The notes beneath the pieces are model-generated. The model had not been told where the DNA came from. It searched no databases and was given only the letters and a program-made list of their open reading frames with translations. The position numbers and the translations under genes are program-made. A DNA stretch of 39,587 nt from Gemmatimonadota bacterium (GTDB taxonomy: Bacteria > Gemmatimonadota > Gemmatimonadetes > Longimicrobiales > Gaopeijiaceae). The stretch is taken from assembly GCA_029262115.1 (NCBI GenBank), contig JAJCZZ010000069.1:1-39587 (forward strand), in the 5' to 3' direction. This document shows, in pieces, positions 17,403-25,205 of the stretch; the stretch's first letter is position 1; each line of letters opens with the position of its first letter.

Positions 17403-18365
17403 TCAATAACCGCGGACCCGGCGAAGAAAGGCCCGGTGGGCGCTCTGGAATCCTACCGGTCGCTCCATGAAGGAGAAGTGACCGGCGCCTGGAACGAGTT
17501 GGAATGTCACGTCGGGAATCGCGTCGGCCAACGCCGCCCCTCCGAGGCCGACTCCTACCTCGGCATCTCCATACAAAACGAGGGTCGGGACGTCGAGCGA
17601 GCGGAGACCTTCCAGGAGGTCGTAGGACGCGAGGTCGGCAGCCATCCGGTTCAACTGTCGGCTACGCGCTGTGTAATCCGCGGGGATCTCAAAGTGGAGT
17701 GCGTCGGCGGACGTAGGGTCGTCGAACTGCGAGCGGAAGGTAAGCCGGAGGAGTGCCTCGATGACCTCGGGATCTCCCTGTTTCATGGCTTCGGACGTCC
17801 TGAGCGCTCCCATCCCGGACGTATCAGCGGAGGTGATCGCCGCCGCGTTCTCCGCCGTTTCGGCCTGCCAGAGGGTGGAAGTCGGCGCGATGGGGCTCAC
17901 AAGCGTCAGCGATATCAGGCGCTCTGGGTGAGCGAGCGCGTACTCCATGGCGAGGAGTCCGCCCCACGAATGCCCGAGGAGATGAACCCGGGGGAAGCCG
18001 AGGTGCTCGCGGAGCGACTCGATGTCCTGCACGAAGGTGCTGAGGCTCACGGACGAACTGTCCACAACGCCGGCCGAGCGGCCGCTCAGTCGCTGGTCGT
18101 AGAAGACGAGCTCGTACTCGTCCGTCAGGGGCCGGAAGGGACGAACGAGGTAACCGTGATCGAGCAGCGGACCCCCGTGAACCAGGATCATCGGCTGGCC
18201 CGACCCCTCCTGGTACACGAACAGCTTGGTGCCGTTGACCTCCAAAAGCGCGCCCGCGCCCGGGTCTTCCCTGGCGGGCGGCGCAGCGTCGGGGGCCGCG
18301 GCGGAGCACCCCCAGACCAGCATGAGGGCCCCGACCGCCCCCCCTGGTCGTCGCCAACCCTCCAT
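17403..18365 (-). CDS. Alpha/beta hydrolase lipoprotein (proline iminopeptidase-like)
   Basis: A 320-residue exported protein with signal sequence and lipobox LVWGC (Cys20). The alpha/beta-hydrolase fold carries ILVHGGPLLDHG (oxyanion region as in proline iminopeptidases), YDQRLSGRS, the nucleophile elbow GHSWGG, Asp in LVLYGDAEVG and His in PGAGHFSFMERP. The HGGP and DQR features are typical of the prolyl aminopeptidase-like S33 group, but the substrate cannot be assigned. The ATG at 18365 follows AGGAGG at a 7-nt spacing; the frame is open further upstream but without such a site. It is divergent from the exported protein gene at 18579, sharing a 213-nt region. Confidence 0.85.
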   Translation of the reverse strand: MEGWRRPGGAVGALMLVWGCSAAAPDAAPPAREDPGAGALLEVNGTKLFVYQEGSGQPMILVHGGPLLDHGYLVRPFRPLTDEYELVFYDQRLSGRSAGVVDSSSVSLSTFVQDIESLREHLGFPRVHLLGHSWGGLLAMEYALAHPERLISLTLVSPIAPTSTLWQAETAENAAAITSADTSGMGALRTSEAMKQGDPEVIEALLRLTFRSQFDDPTSADALHFEIPADYTARSRQLNRMAADLASYDLLEGLRSLDVPTLVLYGDAEVGVGLGGAALADAIPDVTFQLVPGAGHFSFMERPVGFQSAHRAFLRRVRGY

Positions 18366-18578
18366 CAAAAGCCTCCTGTAGTAAGCCTGTCGGGAATGCC
18401 CGCGGTCGGCGGATTGGCCCCGCCTCCCGGGGAGAGACAGTCGCCCGTGTCCGCACAGGGTAGGTCGGGCTATAGGCCCCTGTCCACAACGCCCACGGAG
18501 CACATCAGGGGTCAACGGCGTAGCTTCGTAAGGTTCGAGACCGATTCTTTCGAACACCCGACTCGAGGAGATACACGA

Positions 18579-19379
18579 ATGCGAACGACCACTCCGTTGA
18601 GCGCACGACGCCGCGCCCCTGCTCCGAGCGTGCCCCGCGCTCTTTGGGCCGCCGTTACAGCCTTGCTGTTCGCCTTCGCCTCGGTGGCGCCCGCGTCGGC
18701 GCAAGCCGAGGGCGATTACCTCTACAACGTGACGATGCTGCGGGCGGCGCCAGGCCACTACACCGATCTGGTCGACGCCCTCGACGAGAGCCTGCAGCTC
18801 CATCGCGATGCGGGGGACGAGCCGCCCTTCTGGATCCGGCACTCCCAGGGTGACCAGTGGGACTTCATGCTGATCCTTCCGATGGGGTCGCACCAGGAGT
18901 ACTTCGAGGAGGACCGGATCGCACGGAGGGAGCGGGTGTGGAGAGCGTCGGACGTCGCAGAGCGTTTCGAGGCATACACGTCCTATGCGGAGGAGTGGTT
19001 CTCGCGCTCAGCCCCCTTGAGCGAGATGCGGCGCCGCTTCGAGGGGATGGGGATGTTTCATGTCGAGATGTTCGCAGGCCTTCCCGGCAAGCGAGCGGAG
19101 CTTACGGAGCAACGACGCATGGAGAACCGGTATTACGCGGCACTGGGACGGCAGTTGAACGTCATCTTCACGCGTGACTCCGGACCCAATTGGGACGCGA
19201 TGACGATCGGATTCTACCCCGACCTCCAGACGTATGCCGCAGCTGGCGTGCGCTATTCCGAGGAGGAGCAGGACCGGGCGGCGCGGACCGCTGGCTTCGA
19301 GGGCGTGGGACAGATCAGCCCGTATCTACGGTCTCTGTTGAGCTACCACCACGATACCATCGCGGTGCGCATGCGGTAG
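18579..19379 (+). CDS. Exported protein of unknown function
   Basis: A 266-residue protein with a clear Sec signal peptide (hydrophobic core then SVAPASAQA, cleavage near residue 43). The mature part has two similar halves, the first beginning NVTMLRAAPGHYTDLVDAL and the second MFHVEMFAGLPGKRAELTE. This suggests two tandem ferredoxin-like or dimeric-alpha/beta-barrel modules, comparable to NIPSNAP/EthD-like proteins, though that is only a structural guess. The ATG at 18579 has CGAGGAG about 8 nt upstream. A 6-bp inverted repeat (gttcga 18533-18538, tcgaac 18550-18555) lies in the leader. It is divergent from the hydrolase lipoprotein gene. Confidence 0.75.
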   Translation: MRTTTPLSARRRAPAPSVPRALWAAVTALLFAFASVAPASAQAEGDYLYNVTMLRAAPGHYTDLVDALDESLQLHRDAGDEPPFWIRHSQGDQWDFMLILPMGSHQEYFEEDRIARRERVWRASDVAERFEAYTSYAEEWFSRSAPLSEMRRRFEGMGMFHVEMFAGLPGKRAELTEQRRMENRYYAALGRQLNVIFTRDSGPNWDAMTIGFYPDLQTYAAAGVRYSEEEQDRAARTAGFEGVGQISPYLRSLLSYHHDTIAVRMR

Positions 19380-19404
19380 TCGTGGGCCGGGGTTCGCGTA
19401 GTGG

Positions 19405-19421
19405 GTCGCCTGGCTGGCGAC
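19405..19421. terminator. Small hairpin between convergent genes
   Basis: gtcgcc-tggct-ggcgac forms a perfect 6-bp stem with a 5-nt loop in the 66-nt gap between the convergent genes ending at 19379 and 19446. There is no T-tract, so this is only a terminator candidate. Confidence 0.35.
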
Positions 19422-19445
19422 GGATCCCGACACGACTCTTCGGTG

Positions 19446-19874
19446 CTATCGGACCGCTACCCGACGCACATACCTGCGCTCCTGGCCGGAAGGTTCCTCC
19501 ATCCCGCGTATCACCACCGTGAGGTCGCCGGCGGAAGGCCAGGAGAGTGTTATGGAATGGTCGAATAACCTGAGAATAGCAGTGCACTCGGTGCCCACGC
19601 CCCGCGTCGTGAAGTCATAGGGCGCCACGAAGATCGTGTCGGCCCGCGTCTCAGACTCGGTCGGACCGATGCGCTCGCAGCCTCCCCCGTAGGTGCGAAC
19701 CGTGACCACGAAGTCCTCAGCCCGATGAACACTGTCAGGAACTTCGATGACGACCGGGTCACTGTAGAATTGGACAGTTCCCAAGACCCTTGATTCGCCG
19801 CCGTCGAGGATTCCCGTACATCCGGCGGACGCGAGCGCGGCGACGAGGCCGATCCGGAGAGGGCGCGATCCCAT
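19446..19874 (-). CDS. Small lipoprotein of unknown function
   Basis: A 142-residue protein with a basic start (MGSRPLR), hydrophobic core and lipobox LASAGC. The mature part looks beta-rich: alternating hydrophobic stretches such as VVIEVPDSV, DFVVTVRTYGGGC, TAILRLFDHSITLSW and DLTVVIRG, compatible with an immunoglobulin-like or beta-sandwich domain. Two further cysteines (in GGGCER and GTECTA) could form a disulphide. The ATG at 19874 has GGGGAG about 6 nt upstream. No family is recognised. It lies downstream of the ADOP permease gene on the same strand, with 117 nt between them. Confidence 0.7.
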   Translation of the reverse strand: MGSRPLRIGLVAALASAGCTGILDGGESRVLGTVQFYSDPVVIEVPDSVHRAEDFVVTVRTYGGGCERIGPTESETRADTIFVAPYDFTTRGVGTECTAILRLFDHSITLSWPSAGDLTVVIRGMEEPSGQERRYVRRVAVR

Positions 19875-19991
19875 TCTAAGCTCCCCAGCACGAGTGACTC
19901 ATGCTGAGCGTACGACCGAGTCGATCCAGTTGTGACGTGGAGTCGTGCGCCGGTCTGAGGTCCTGAGTGACTCCGTCAGTACCAAGGGCGC

Positions 19992-22493
19992 CTATCCCTC
20001 CCGTAGTGCCTCAACGGGATCGACGCGCGCGGCTCGCCGCGCTGGCAGGTACGTGCAGGTCGCCGCGAGGGTGAGTAATCCCACGAAAGCGGCGAGATAC
20101 GTCGCCGGGTCGGTCGGGCTGACGCCAAAGACCACCGCACCCGTCACGCGATTCAACGCGAGAGCGCCGACCAGGCCGATGGCCGCCCCGGCGGCAGCCA
20201 CCTTGGTGCCGTCGCGAACCACCATCAACACCACTTGCGAAGCAGTCGCACCAAGCGCCATACGCACCCCGATCTCACCGGTCCGTCGGCCGACCGTCTG
20301 CGCAACGACACCAAAGACGCCGACGAGCCCCAACAGGAGGGCCGCGGAAGCGCCGATGACCACCAAACTCATGAAGAAAGCCATCGGAGCCCGCGCCTCC
20401 CTGACATACTCCTTCATGGTCGCGACTCGATCGATGGGCAGATCGGAGTCGACGGTCCATACGGTCTCTCTCACCGCACCTACGAGATCCAATGGAGGGA
20501 TGGCACTCCGTAGGACCAACGTCATCGTCCGCAGGTCGGCGGCCATGGCGCTGGGCGGGAAGTAGACGACGCGTGTCAGCTCGGACGGCAGCGGCCCCAG
20601 ATTCATGCTCACCGGTAGATCGCCGACGACTCCGACCACTGTATACCAGCGAGAAGGCTCAGGATCTGACCAATCGCCGAGCGACACGACTCGACCGATT
20701 GGATCCTCTCCGGGCCAGCGGTCATGAGCGAGCGAGGCACTCAAGATGACGGATAGGCTGTCGTCTGCGCCCGGCATGAAGGGGCGCCCCTGCAGCAGGG
20801 GCACCCGCATGGCTTCGAAATATCCGGGCGTCACCGTTGCTCGCGCGGAGGGAATGACGGGAGGAGGATCCAGGAGTGCAACGACGCGTCGCTCCCGAAG
20901 ATTGGTCCCCCCCGAACAACGATCCCGGAGCGGGATGCAGGACGCCGCAGCGACGCGCGAGACACTCGGCAGCCCTGAGAGGCGCTCCGTCAGCGCGTTC
21001 TGAAGCGAGACCTGGTTGGCGCGGCCCGGGTAGCTGGAGTCGAGTCGCACGTCGAACGTCAGCACATTCGTCGCGTCGAATCCCGGATCCACGTTCGTCA
21101 AGTTCCGGAAGCTCCGCACCATGAGGCCTGCTCCGATCAACAAGACCAAGGCAAACGCCATCTGGCTTGCCACCATGGCGCGACTGATGCGTGCTCGACC
21201 CGCAGATCCTCCCAGCCCCCTCGCCGATAGAATATCCGCCGTAGCTGACGACCTGAACCCGAGGCCGGCTAGTCCGAACGCGCTCCCACTGATCAGCGTC
21301 ACCATCACAGCGAACGCAACGACCGTTGAGTCGACACCCACTTCCGGAAGACGCGGCAGTTCGACGGGTCCGAAGTGCCGTACGAACTCGACCGCCACGA
21401 TACACACGGCCATGCCAATTAACCCGCCAACGGAGGCGAGCGTGACTCCCTCGGCGAGGAGGTGCCTCGCAAGACGTTCGTTCCCGGCCCCCAATGCGGA
21501 GCGGACGGCCATCTCGTGTCGACGAGCCTCTCCCCTTGCCAGGAAAAGGCCAACCACGTTGACGCATGCCATGAGCAGGACGAACGCCATGGCCCCGAAC
21601 ACGATCCAGAGAACCCGTCGGAGAGAATCAAAGACGATGACGCGCTTCAGGGGGATCACATGTAAACGCGTCTCCCGGTCGACGGCACTCCGAGCGATGC
21701 GCGATTCCGGGAACAACGCCGGAAGTCGAGGTACCATGCCGTTGAGGCGGGCCTCGGCTTCCTGAAGGTGCACGTCACTGTGGAGCCGTGCGATACCCTT
21801 CCATCCATATCCGCCGTAGCGGTCGCTCAATGGCAACGCTGACCACGCCTCCACCTCGGGGCCCGGAAACGTGAAGGCCTGGGGCATCACCCCGATCACC
21901 ACATACGGTCGTTCATCAAGGACGATCGTCCGACCAATCACCCTGGGGTCGGCTCCGAACCGGCGTGCCCAGAACGCGTGACTCAGGACAAGCACGGCGC
22001 CGTCGCTCGAGTCCGGATCGACATCTGAGATGGCGAACGCCCGGCCTGCCACCGGCGACACGCCCAGAACCCTGAAGAAGTCCCCCGAAGCGGGCTGCAC
22101 AGTGACACGCTCCGGATCACCCTGGCCGGTCAGGGTACGCCGTCGCGGCTGGGTGGAGTAGATGGCGGCGTGGTCGAGAACGTCCGGCATGGCCTGGGCG
22201 CGCGTGAGCATGCCCGGCGACAACCCCATCTGCGCATCCGGGAAGATGTTCACGGAGACAGCCAGCCAGACCAACCGCTCCGAATCCGGAAACGGCAGAG
22301 GCTTCAGAACGACGCCGTTGACCACCGCGAAGATGGTCGAGCTGCCAGCGATGCCGAGAGCAAAGGTGAGGACTGCCGCGAGGGCAAAGCCTCGCGCCCG
22401 CCGGAATGAACCCAGAGCGAATTTGAGGTCAGCGCGCAGGGCGTCGATGGTGAGATCCTCCGTTCGATGTGTCGCTTTGGCAGTGAGGGGCAA
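19992..22493 (-). CDS. ADOP-family FtsX/MacB permease, no PadR partner
   Basis: An 833-residue ABC-transporter permease of the duplicated orphan type: first membrane helix about 36-62 (FALAAVLTFALGIAGSSTIF), a large MacB periplasmic domain, an FtsX block with three helices (WIVFGAMAFVLLMACVNVVG and RRHEMAVRSALGAG), then a second helix/periplasmic/FtsX set ending RRTGEIGVRMALGAT and the C-terminal PARRAARVDPVEALREG. Such proteins work with a separate ATPase, probably in efflux or extraction of substrates from the membrane. No ATPase is encoded nearby. The TTG at 22493 is the most upstream start and is uncertain; GGAGG lies in-frame 12 codons further on without a good start after it. Unlike the other three permeases here it has no adjacent padR and no N-terminal prefix domain; a dispersed repeat lies immediately upstream. 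Confidence 0.88.
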   Translation of the reverse strand: MPLTAKATHRTEDLTIDALRADLKFALGSFRRARGFALAAVLTFALGIAGSSTIFAVVNGVVLKPLPFPDSERLVWLAVSVNIFPDAQMGLSPGMLTRAQAMPDVLDHAAIYSTQPRRRTLTGQGDPERVTVQPASGDFFRVLGVSPVAGRAFAISDVDPDSSDGAVLVLSHAFWARRFGADPRVIGRTIVLDERPYVVIGVMPQAFTFPGPEVEAWSALPLSDRYGGYGWKGIARLHSDVHLQEAEARLNGMVPRLPALFPESRIARSAVDRETRLHVIPLKRVIVFDSLRRVLWIVFGAMAFVLLMACVNVVGLFLARGEARRHEMAVRSALGAGNERLARHLLAEGVTLASVGGLIGMAVCIVAVEFVRHFGPVELPRLPEVGVDSTVVAFAVMVTLISGSAFGLAGLGFRSSATADILSARGLGGSAGRARISRAMVASQMAFALVLLIGAGLMVRSFRNLTNVDPGFDATNVLTFDVRLDSSYPGRANQVSLQNALTERLSGLPSVSRVAAASCIPLRDRCSGGTNLRERRVVALLDPPPVIPSARATVTPGYFEAMRVPLLQGRPFMPGADDSLSVILSASLAHDRWPGEDPIGRVVSLGDWSDPEPSRWYTVVGVVGDLPVSMNLGPLPSELTRVVYFPPSAMAADLRTMTLVLRSAIPPLDLVGAVRETVWTVDSDLPIDRVATMKEYVREARAPMAFFMSLVVIGASAALLLGLVGVFGVVAQTVGRRTGEIGVRMALGATASQVVLMVVRDGTKVAAAGAAIGLVGALALNRVTGAVVFGVSPTDPATYLAAFVGLLTLAATCTYLPARRAARVDPVEALREG

Positions 22494-22504
22494 TGTGATG
22501 TCAT

Positions 22505-22548
22505 GAAAGCGTCTCGGCCATTCGAGCGGACCACGCTTCGCGCGGTGC
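22505..22548 (-). repeat. 44-bp dispersed repeat, copy 2
   Basis: Reverse-complement copy of the element at 144-187 with 42 of 44 identical positions. On the minus strand it sits about 11 nt before the permease start and points towards it, as copy 1 points to the LuxR gene. The matching sequence ends abruptly on both sides, and flanking DNA is unrelated apart from scattered identities over the next dozen bases on the gene-proximal side. Confidence 0.7.
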
Positions 22549-22678
22549 GCGAAAGAAGGCCTCTGAAGAGCCCCACCCGGGCGCGTTCCGCCAACTCGGC
22601 GACGACGAAGGCGGCAAGGTATCCGGAATGACCGACGGGAGGCCCGCGGGCCTCACCCACTCATCGGAGAGCCGCGCC

Positions 22679-22737
22679 TTGCAGCAGCCCCTCTGAACGG
22701 CGTATGCTTGCAGCAGTCCCTCTGAACGGCGTATACT
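22679..22737 (+). promoter_or_regulatory. Tandemly duplicated promoter-like sequence
   Basis: A 29-bp unit is repeated directly: copy 1 starts at 22681 and copy 2 at 22710, with about four differences. Each copy brings a TTGCAG (22679-22684; 22708-22713) and, 18 nt later, a -10-like hexamer: TATGCT (22703-22708) and TATACT (22732-22737). The second is the better match to TATAAT. This places two potential start sites about 95 and 65 nt upstream of the secreted beta-propeller gene. The -35 match is weak. Confidence 0.5.
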
Positions 22738-22787
22738 GGTGTAGTCACGTCACATCACTCCAAGGCGGTTATTGGAGCGGAGTCACC

Positions 22788-23843
22788 ATGCTCTCGACTT
22801 CCATTTTCGTGGGCGCGATCATCGCGACGCTACAGGCGTCGCACGCCGTCCAGCCCTGTTCGAGTGACTGCCAAATAACGGTGAGAGCATCTGTGACGCT
22901 CGACGGGGTTGGGGGGACATCGAAGGTCCTTCGGTTGGAGGATGGGTCGATCGTTCTCACCCACATTTACAACTCCGACCGGCTGGAACTGTACAGCCCC
23001 CAAGGTCGCCTACTGAACCAGTGGGGTGGGCCTGGAGACGGTCCTGGGGAATACAAACATATCGTCGACCTCGCACGGTCCCCCGATGGACTCCTGATGG
23101 TCTTTGATAGTCGCGGCCGCATCACTCTTCTTGACCAGCAGGGGCACGTGGTGGACACGGAGAGACACCCGGGGGATCTGTTTCCAGGTGGTGCGACACC
23201 CCTCCCAGATGGTCGCATCGCGCTGAATCGGCGGGCTCGCGAAGCCGAACTCTTCGGATACTGGATGTTCACCTTCGACCCTGAGTCAAATGAAGTCACG
23301 CCGTTTGGCCAGCGGTTCAACAATCTCCCGTTCGGCCTGGGCGCGACCAATGTTGGAGCGCGGCACATAATCTCTCACGGCAACGCCATCTGGGCGGTCC
23401 ACTTCTTTGCTTATGAGGCTGAGAAATTCGGACAAGGTGGGGAGCGTGTCACGTCTTGGCGGGCCTCCGATACCGCCTTCCCCTCTTACGACTATCAGAA
23501 CTGGGGTGACGACGCCCGGAATGGTAGGCTGGGGCGGATGCCCGACGGCGGGGTGAGACCTAATATCGCCGGTGCCTCCATTGATCAGCATGATCGCCTT
23601 TGGGTGGCTCTAAATATGCCAGAGCCTAACGCGGAGGAGTTGGTCGAGCAGGGTCGAGTGTCCGATGCGTTTCACGGCATCATAGATGTCCGAGATCTAG
23701 AGACAGGCACACTGTTAGCTAGCCGTCGAGTCGAAGATTACTTATGGGGCTTCGCCGATAGTGGCGAACTCATTTCCTACATAGAAACCCCCCACGTCGT
23801 GGCCCTACGGCTCTGGAACGTCTCACTGGAGGAGGAACGATGA
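22788..23843 (+). CDS. Secreted six-bladed beta-propeller protein
   Basis: A 351-residue protein with a short N-terminal signal (MLSTSIFVGAIIATLQASHA). The rest is made of repeated beta-propeller blades: KVLRLEDGSIVLTH, LELYSPQGRLLNQWGG followed by the GPGEYKHI motif, SPDGLLMVFDSRGRITLLD, LPDGRIALN and IDQHDRLWVAL. This is the NHL-like '6-bladed beta-propeller' group common in Gemmatimonadota and Bacteroidetes; its ligand is unknown. The ATG at 22788 follows TTGGAGCGGAG. Codon use is visibly more A/T-rich than in neighbours (TTA, AAT and ATA codons near the end), suggesting recent acquisition. The stop overlaps the next start by 4 nt. Compared with the propeller at 27977 it is shorter and not lipidated. 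Confidence 0.82.
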   Translation: MLSTSIFVGAIIATLQASHAVQPCSSDCQITVRASVTLDGVGGTSKVLRLEDGSIVLTHIYNSDRLELYSPQGRLLNQWGGPGDGPGEYKHIVDLARSPDGLLMVFDSRGRITLLDQQGHVVDTERHPGDLFPGGATPLPDGRIALNRRAREAELFGYWMFTFDPESNEVTPFGQRFNNLPFGLGATNVGARHIISHGNAIWAVHFFAYEAEKFGQGGERVTSWRASDTAFPSYDYQNWGDDARNGRLGRMPDGGVRPNIAGASIDQHDRLWVALNMPEPNAEELVEQGRVSDAFHGIIDVRDLETGTLLASRRVEDYLWGFADSGELISYIETPHVVALRLWNVSLEEER

Positions 23844-24334
23844 ATATGAAGAGTCTACTTATAGCCGCCAGCCTAGCGCTCATAATTTTCGTTTCGCCTA
23901 AGCCGGCGGTCGCACAGAACGAGTGTGGTCCCGGCGAGGAGTGCGAAGTGTGCGAGGCACTCGACAACAATTGGCATCGCATGACGTGCGGGACGGTTTT
24001 CCTCGCATGGACAGGTTCTTTCCACCCCTACAAGGCCCTTGCCTCCTGCAATGCTCACGGGCACTGGGAAACCCGAATCTGCGAGTACTACTCGTCGATG
24101 TCGGACGAGAAGATGGAGGAGTTTTTCGAGGATTTTTTGCAACTCGACACATTCACGCCCCGTGATCTAGTGGCGTTCGCAACGGAATACACGGGCGCGT
24201 TGCGCCTAGATACGAACCAACGGCTACTTCAGGTTCGTGGTTGTCAAGAGGGGACGGTCGTCGCACAGGTGGAGCTTTCACAGTCACAGCTTGACGCTAT
24301 TAGGCGGTCTCATCTCTCCGCTCTTCTAGAGTAG
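23840..24334 (+). CDS. Secreted cysteine-containing protein, unknown
   Basis: A 164-residue protein with a clear signal peptide ending AVAQ (cleavage near residue 25). The mature part has seven cysteines (residues 29, 35, 38, 50, 70, 81 and 135) with CGPGEECEVC at the start, so disulphides or metal binding are likely. The C-terminal half has two regular helical-looking segments (DEKMEEFFEDFLQL, QSQLDAIRRSHLSALL). No family is recognised. The ATG overlaps the upstream propeller stop (ATGA) with a strong GGAGGAGG site before it, so the two proteins are co-translated and may work together outside the cytoplasm. Base composition is A/T-richer than the surroundings, as in its partner. Confidence 0.75.
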   Translation: MNMKSLLIAASLALIIFVSPKPAVAQNECGPGEECEVCEALDNNWHRMTCGTVFLAWTGSFHPYKALASCNAHGHWETRICEYYSSMSDEKMEEFFEDFLQLDTFTPRDLVAFATEYTGALRLDTNQRLLQVRGCQEGTVVAQVELSQSQLDAIRRSHLSALLE

Positions 24335-24354
24335 AAGAAGACCCCGTTGAGGCC

Positions 24355-24392
24355 CCCCGCCCGGCGATGCCAGGGCCCTTCGCCGGGCGGGG
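24355..24392. terminator. Strong perfect hairpin after the secreted-protein pair
   Basis: A perfect 13-bp GC-rich stem (24355-24367 with 24380-24392) encloses a 12-nt loop that itself contains the palindrome agggccct. It lies 20 nt after the stop at 24334. No T-tract follows, so it is a hairpin terminator candidate or an mRNA 3'-end stabiliser. Confidence 0.6.
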
Positions 24393-24437
24393 AAGGTAAT
24401 CCTCACGCCGCCCGCCAAGCCCTCTCCCCGGCACCCC

Positions 24438-24774
24438 TTGTCACCCGACTGCAGGCTGGTCGCCCACACGGCCGAGTCACGCGCTCGGGAATTCGGCATC
24501 AGGATGGCCCTCGGAGCAGGGCGACGGCACGTCGTGAGCGCGGTGCTCGCTGGCTCAACGCGTGTCGGTGCGCTGGGTGTCGCCGGGGGACTGCCTCTTC
24601 ACGCTGGCGGCCGACCGATTTCTGGCGTCAGTCGCCTTCGGTGTCGAGGCGACGGATCCGCCGGTCTTGGCGGCAGCAGCGATGGTTCTTTTGGCGATTG
24701 TACTCCTGGCCGGCTCCCTACCGGCCCTTGAGTCGGCGGCGGCCGATCCGGCCGCCGCGCTTCAGGACGAATGA
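24438..24774 (+). pseudogene. C-terminal remnant of an ADOP/FtsX permease
   Basis: One frame (from 24438) reads VAHTAESRAREFGIRMALGAGRRH and VGALGVAGG, the hallmark of the last FtsX domain. The frame then shifts by one near 24590, and the next frame continues FTLAADRFLASVAFGVEATDP, a hydrophobic helix and the typical end PALESAAADPAAALQDE, stopping at 24774. Everything N-terminal (about 700 residues in intact homologues) is missing. It lies directly upstream of the first PadR-permease module and is probably the relic of a duplicated or replaced permease. Confidence 0.75.
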
Positions 24775-24824
24775 CTGATGTTCTTCTGACCGACACACCC
24801 CGACTTGCGTGCGCCGATCCGCAC

Positions 24825-24847
24825 CGATAACTAAAATGTTGTTATCG
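24825..24847 (+). promoter_or_regulatory. Palindrome upstream of padR 1 (candidate operator)
   Basis: Arms cgataac (24825-24831) and gttatcg (24841-24847) are perfect inverted repeats with a 9-nt spacer, ending about 22 nt before the padR start. PadR proteins normally repress their own gene through such palindromes, so autoregulation is likely. The sequence differs from the palindromes before the other two padR genes in this window. Confidence 0.55.
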
Positions 24848-24869
24848 CGTCCGCCGACCGGAGATGAGG

Positions 24870-25205
24870 ATGGCACTGGGGAAGCTCGAACAGGTGATTC
24901 TTCTCGCACTGGCGCACCTGGGAGGAGAGGGCCACGGGGCCCAGATCGCAGCTGTCATCGAGGAACAGACTGGACGAACTGCCTCGCCGGGCGGTCTGTA
25001 CACCGTGCTCGACCGCCTCCAGGACAAGGGCTACGTGGAGGGGTGGATCGGGGACGGCACGCCGGAGCGAGGCGGTCGCCGCCGTAAGGTCTACCGCATG
25101 CTCCCTGCAGGGGCGAGGGCCATCCGGAGCTGGTACGACGGGATCCGTCAACTGGGTGATAGCGCGCGCGCCTGCATGGACGCCCTCGCGGATGGCGCGG
25201 GATGA
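24870..25205 (+). CDS. PadR-family transcriptional regulator 1
   Basis: A 111-residue winged-helix protein: MALGKLEQVILLALAHLG at the start, GAQIAAVIEEQTGRTASPGG with the recognition helix, LYTVLDRLQDKGYVEG and a wing around GGRRRKVYRML, then a short dimerisation helix. This is the short PadR form typical of ADOP modules. The ATG at 24870 is preferred over 24864 because CGGAG is then 6 nt upstream. Its stop overlaps the permease start by 4 nt (ATGA), so the regulator and transporter are co-translated. It probably represses this operon through the palindrome at 24825-24847; the inducer is unknown. Confidence 0.88.
   Translation: MALGKLEQVILLALAHLGGEGHGAQIAAVIEEQTGRTASPGGLYTVLDRLQDKGYVEGWIGDGTPERGGRRRKVYRMLPAGARAIRSWYDGIRQLGDSARACMDALADGAG

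Noticed and set aside
17436-18578. Long plus-strand N-terminal extension of the exported protein at 18579
   Set aside because: It is antisense to the hydrolase gene; the ATG at 18579 starts a clear signal peptide with a ribosome binding site.
22304-22660. 118-residue minus-strand frame containing the 44-bp repeat
   Set aside because: Most of it overlaps the permease gene in another frame; the similar peptide at 2-202 is explained by the shared repeat DNA.
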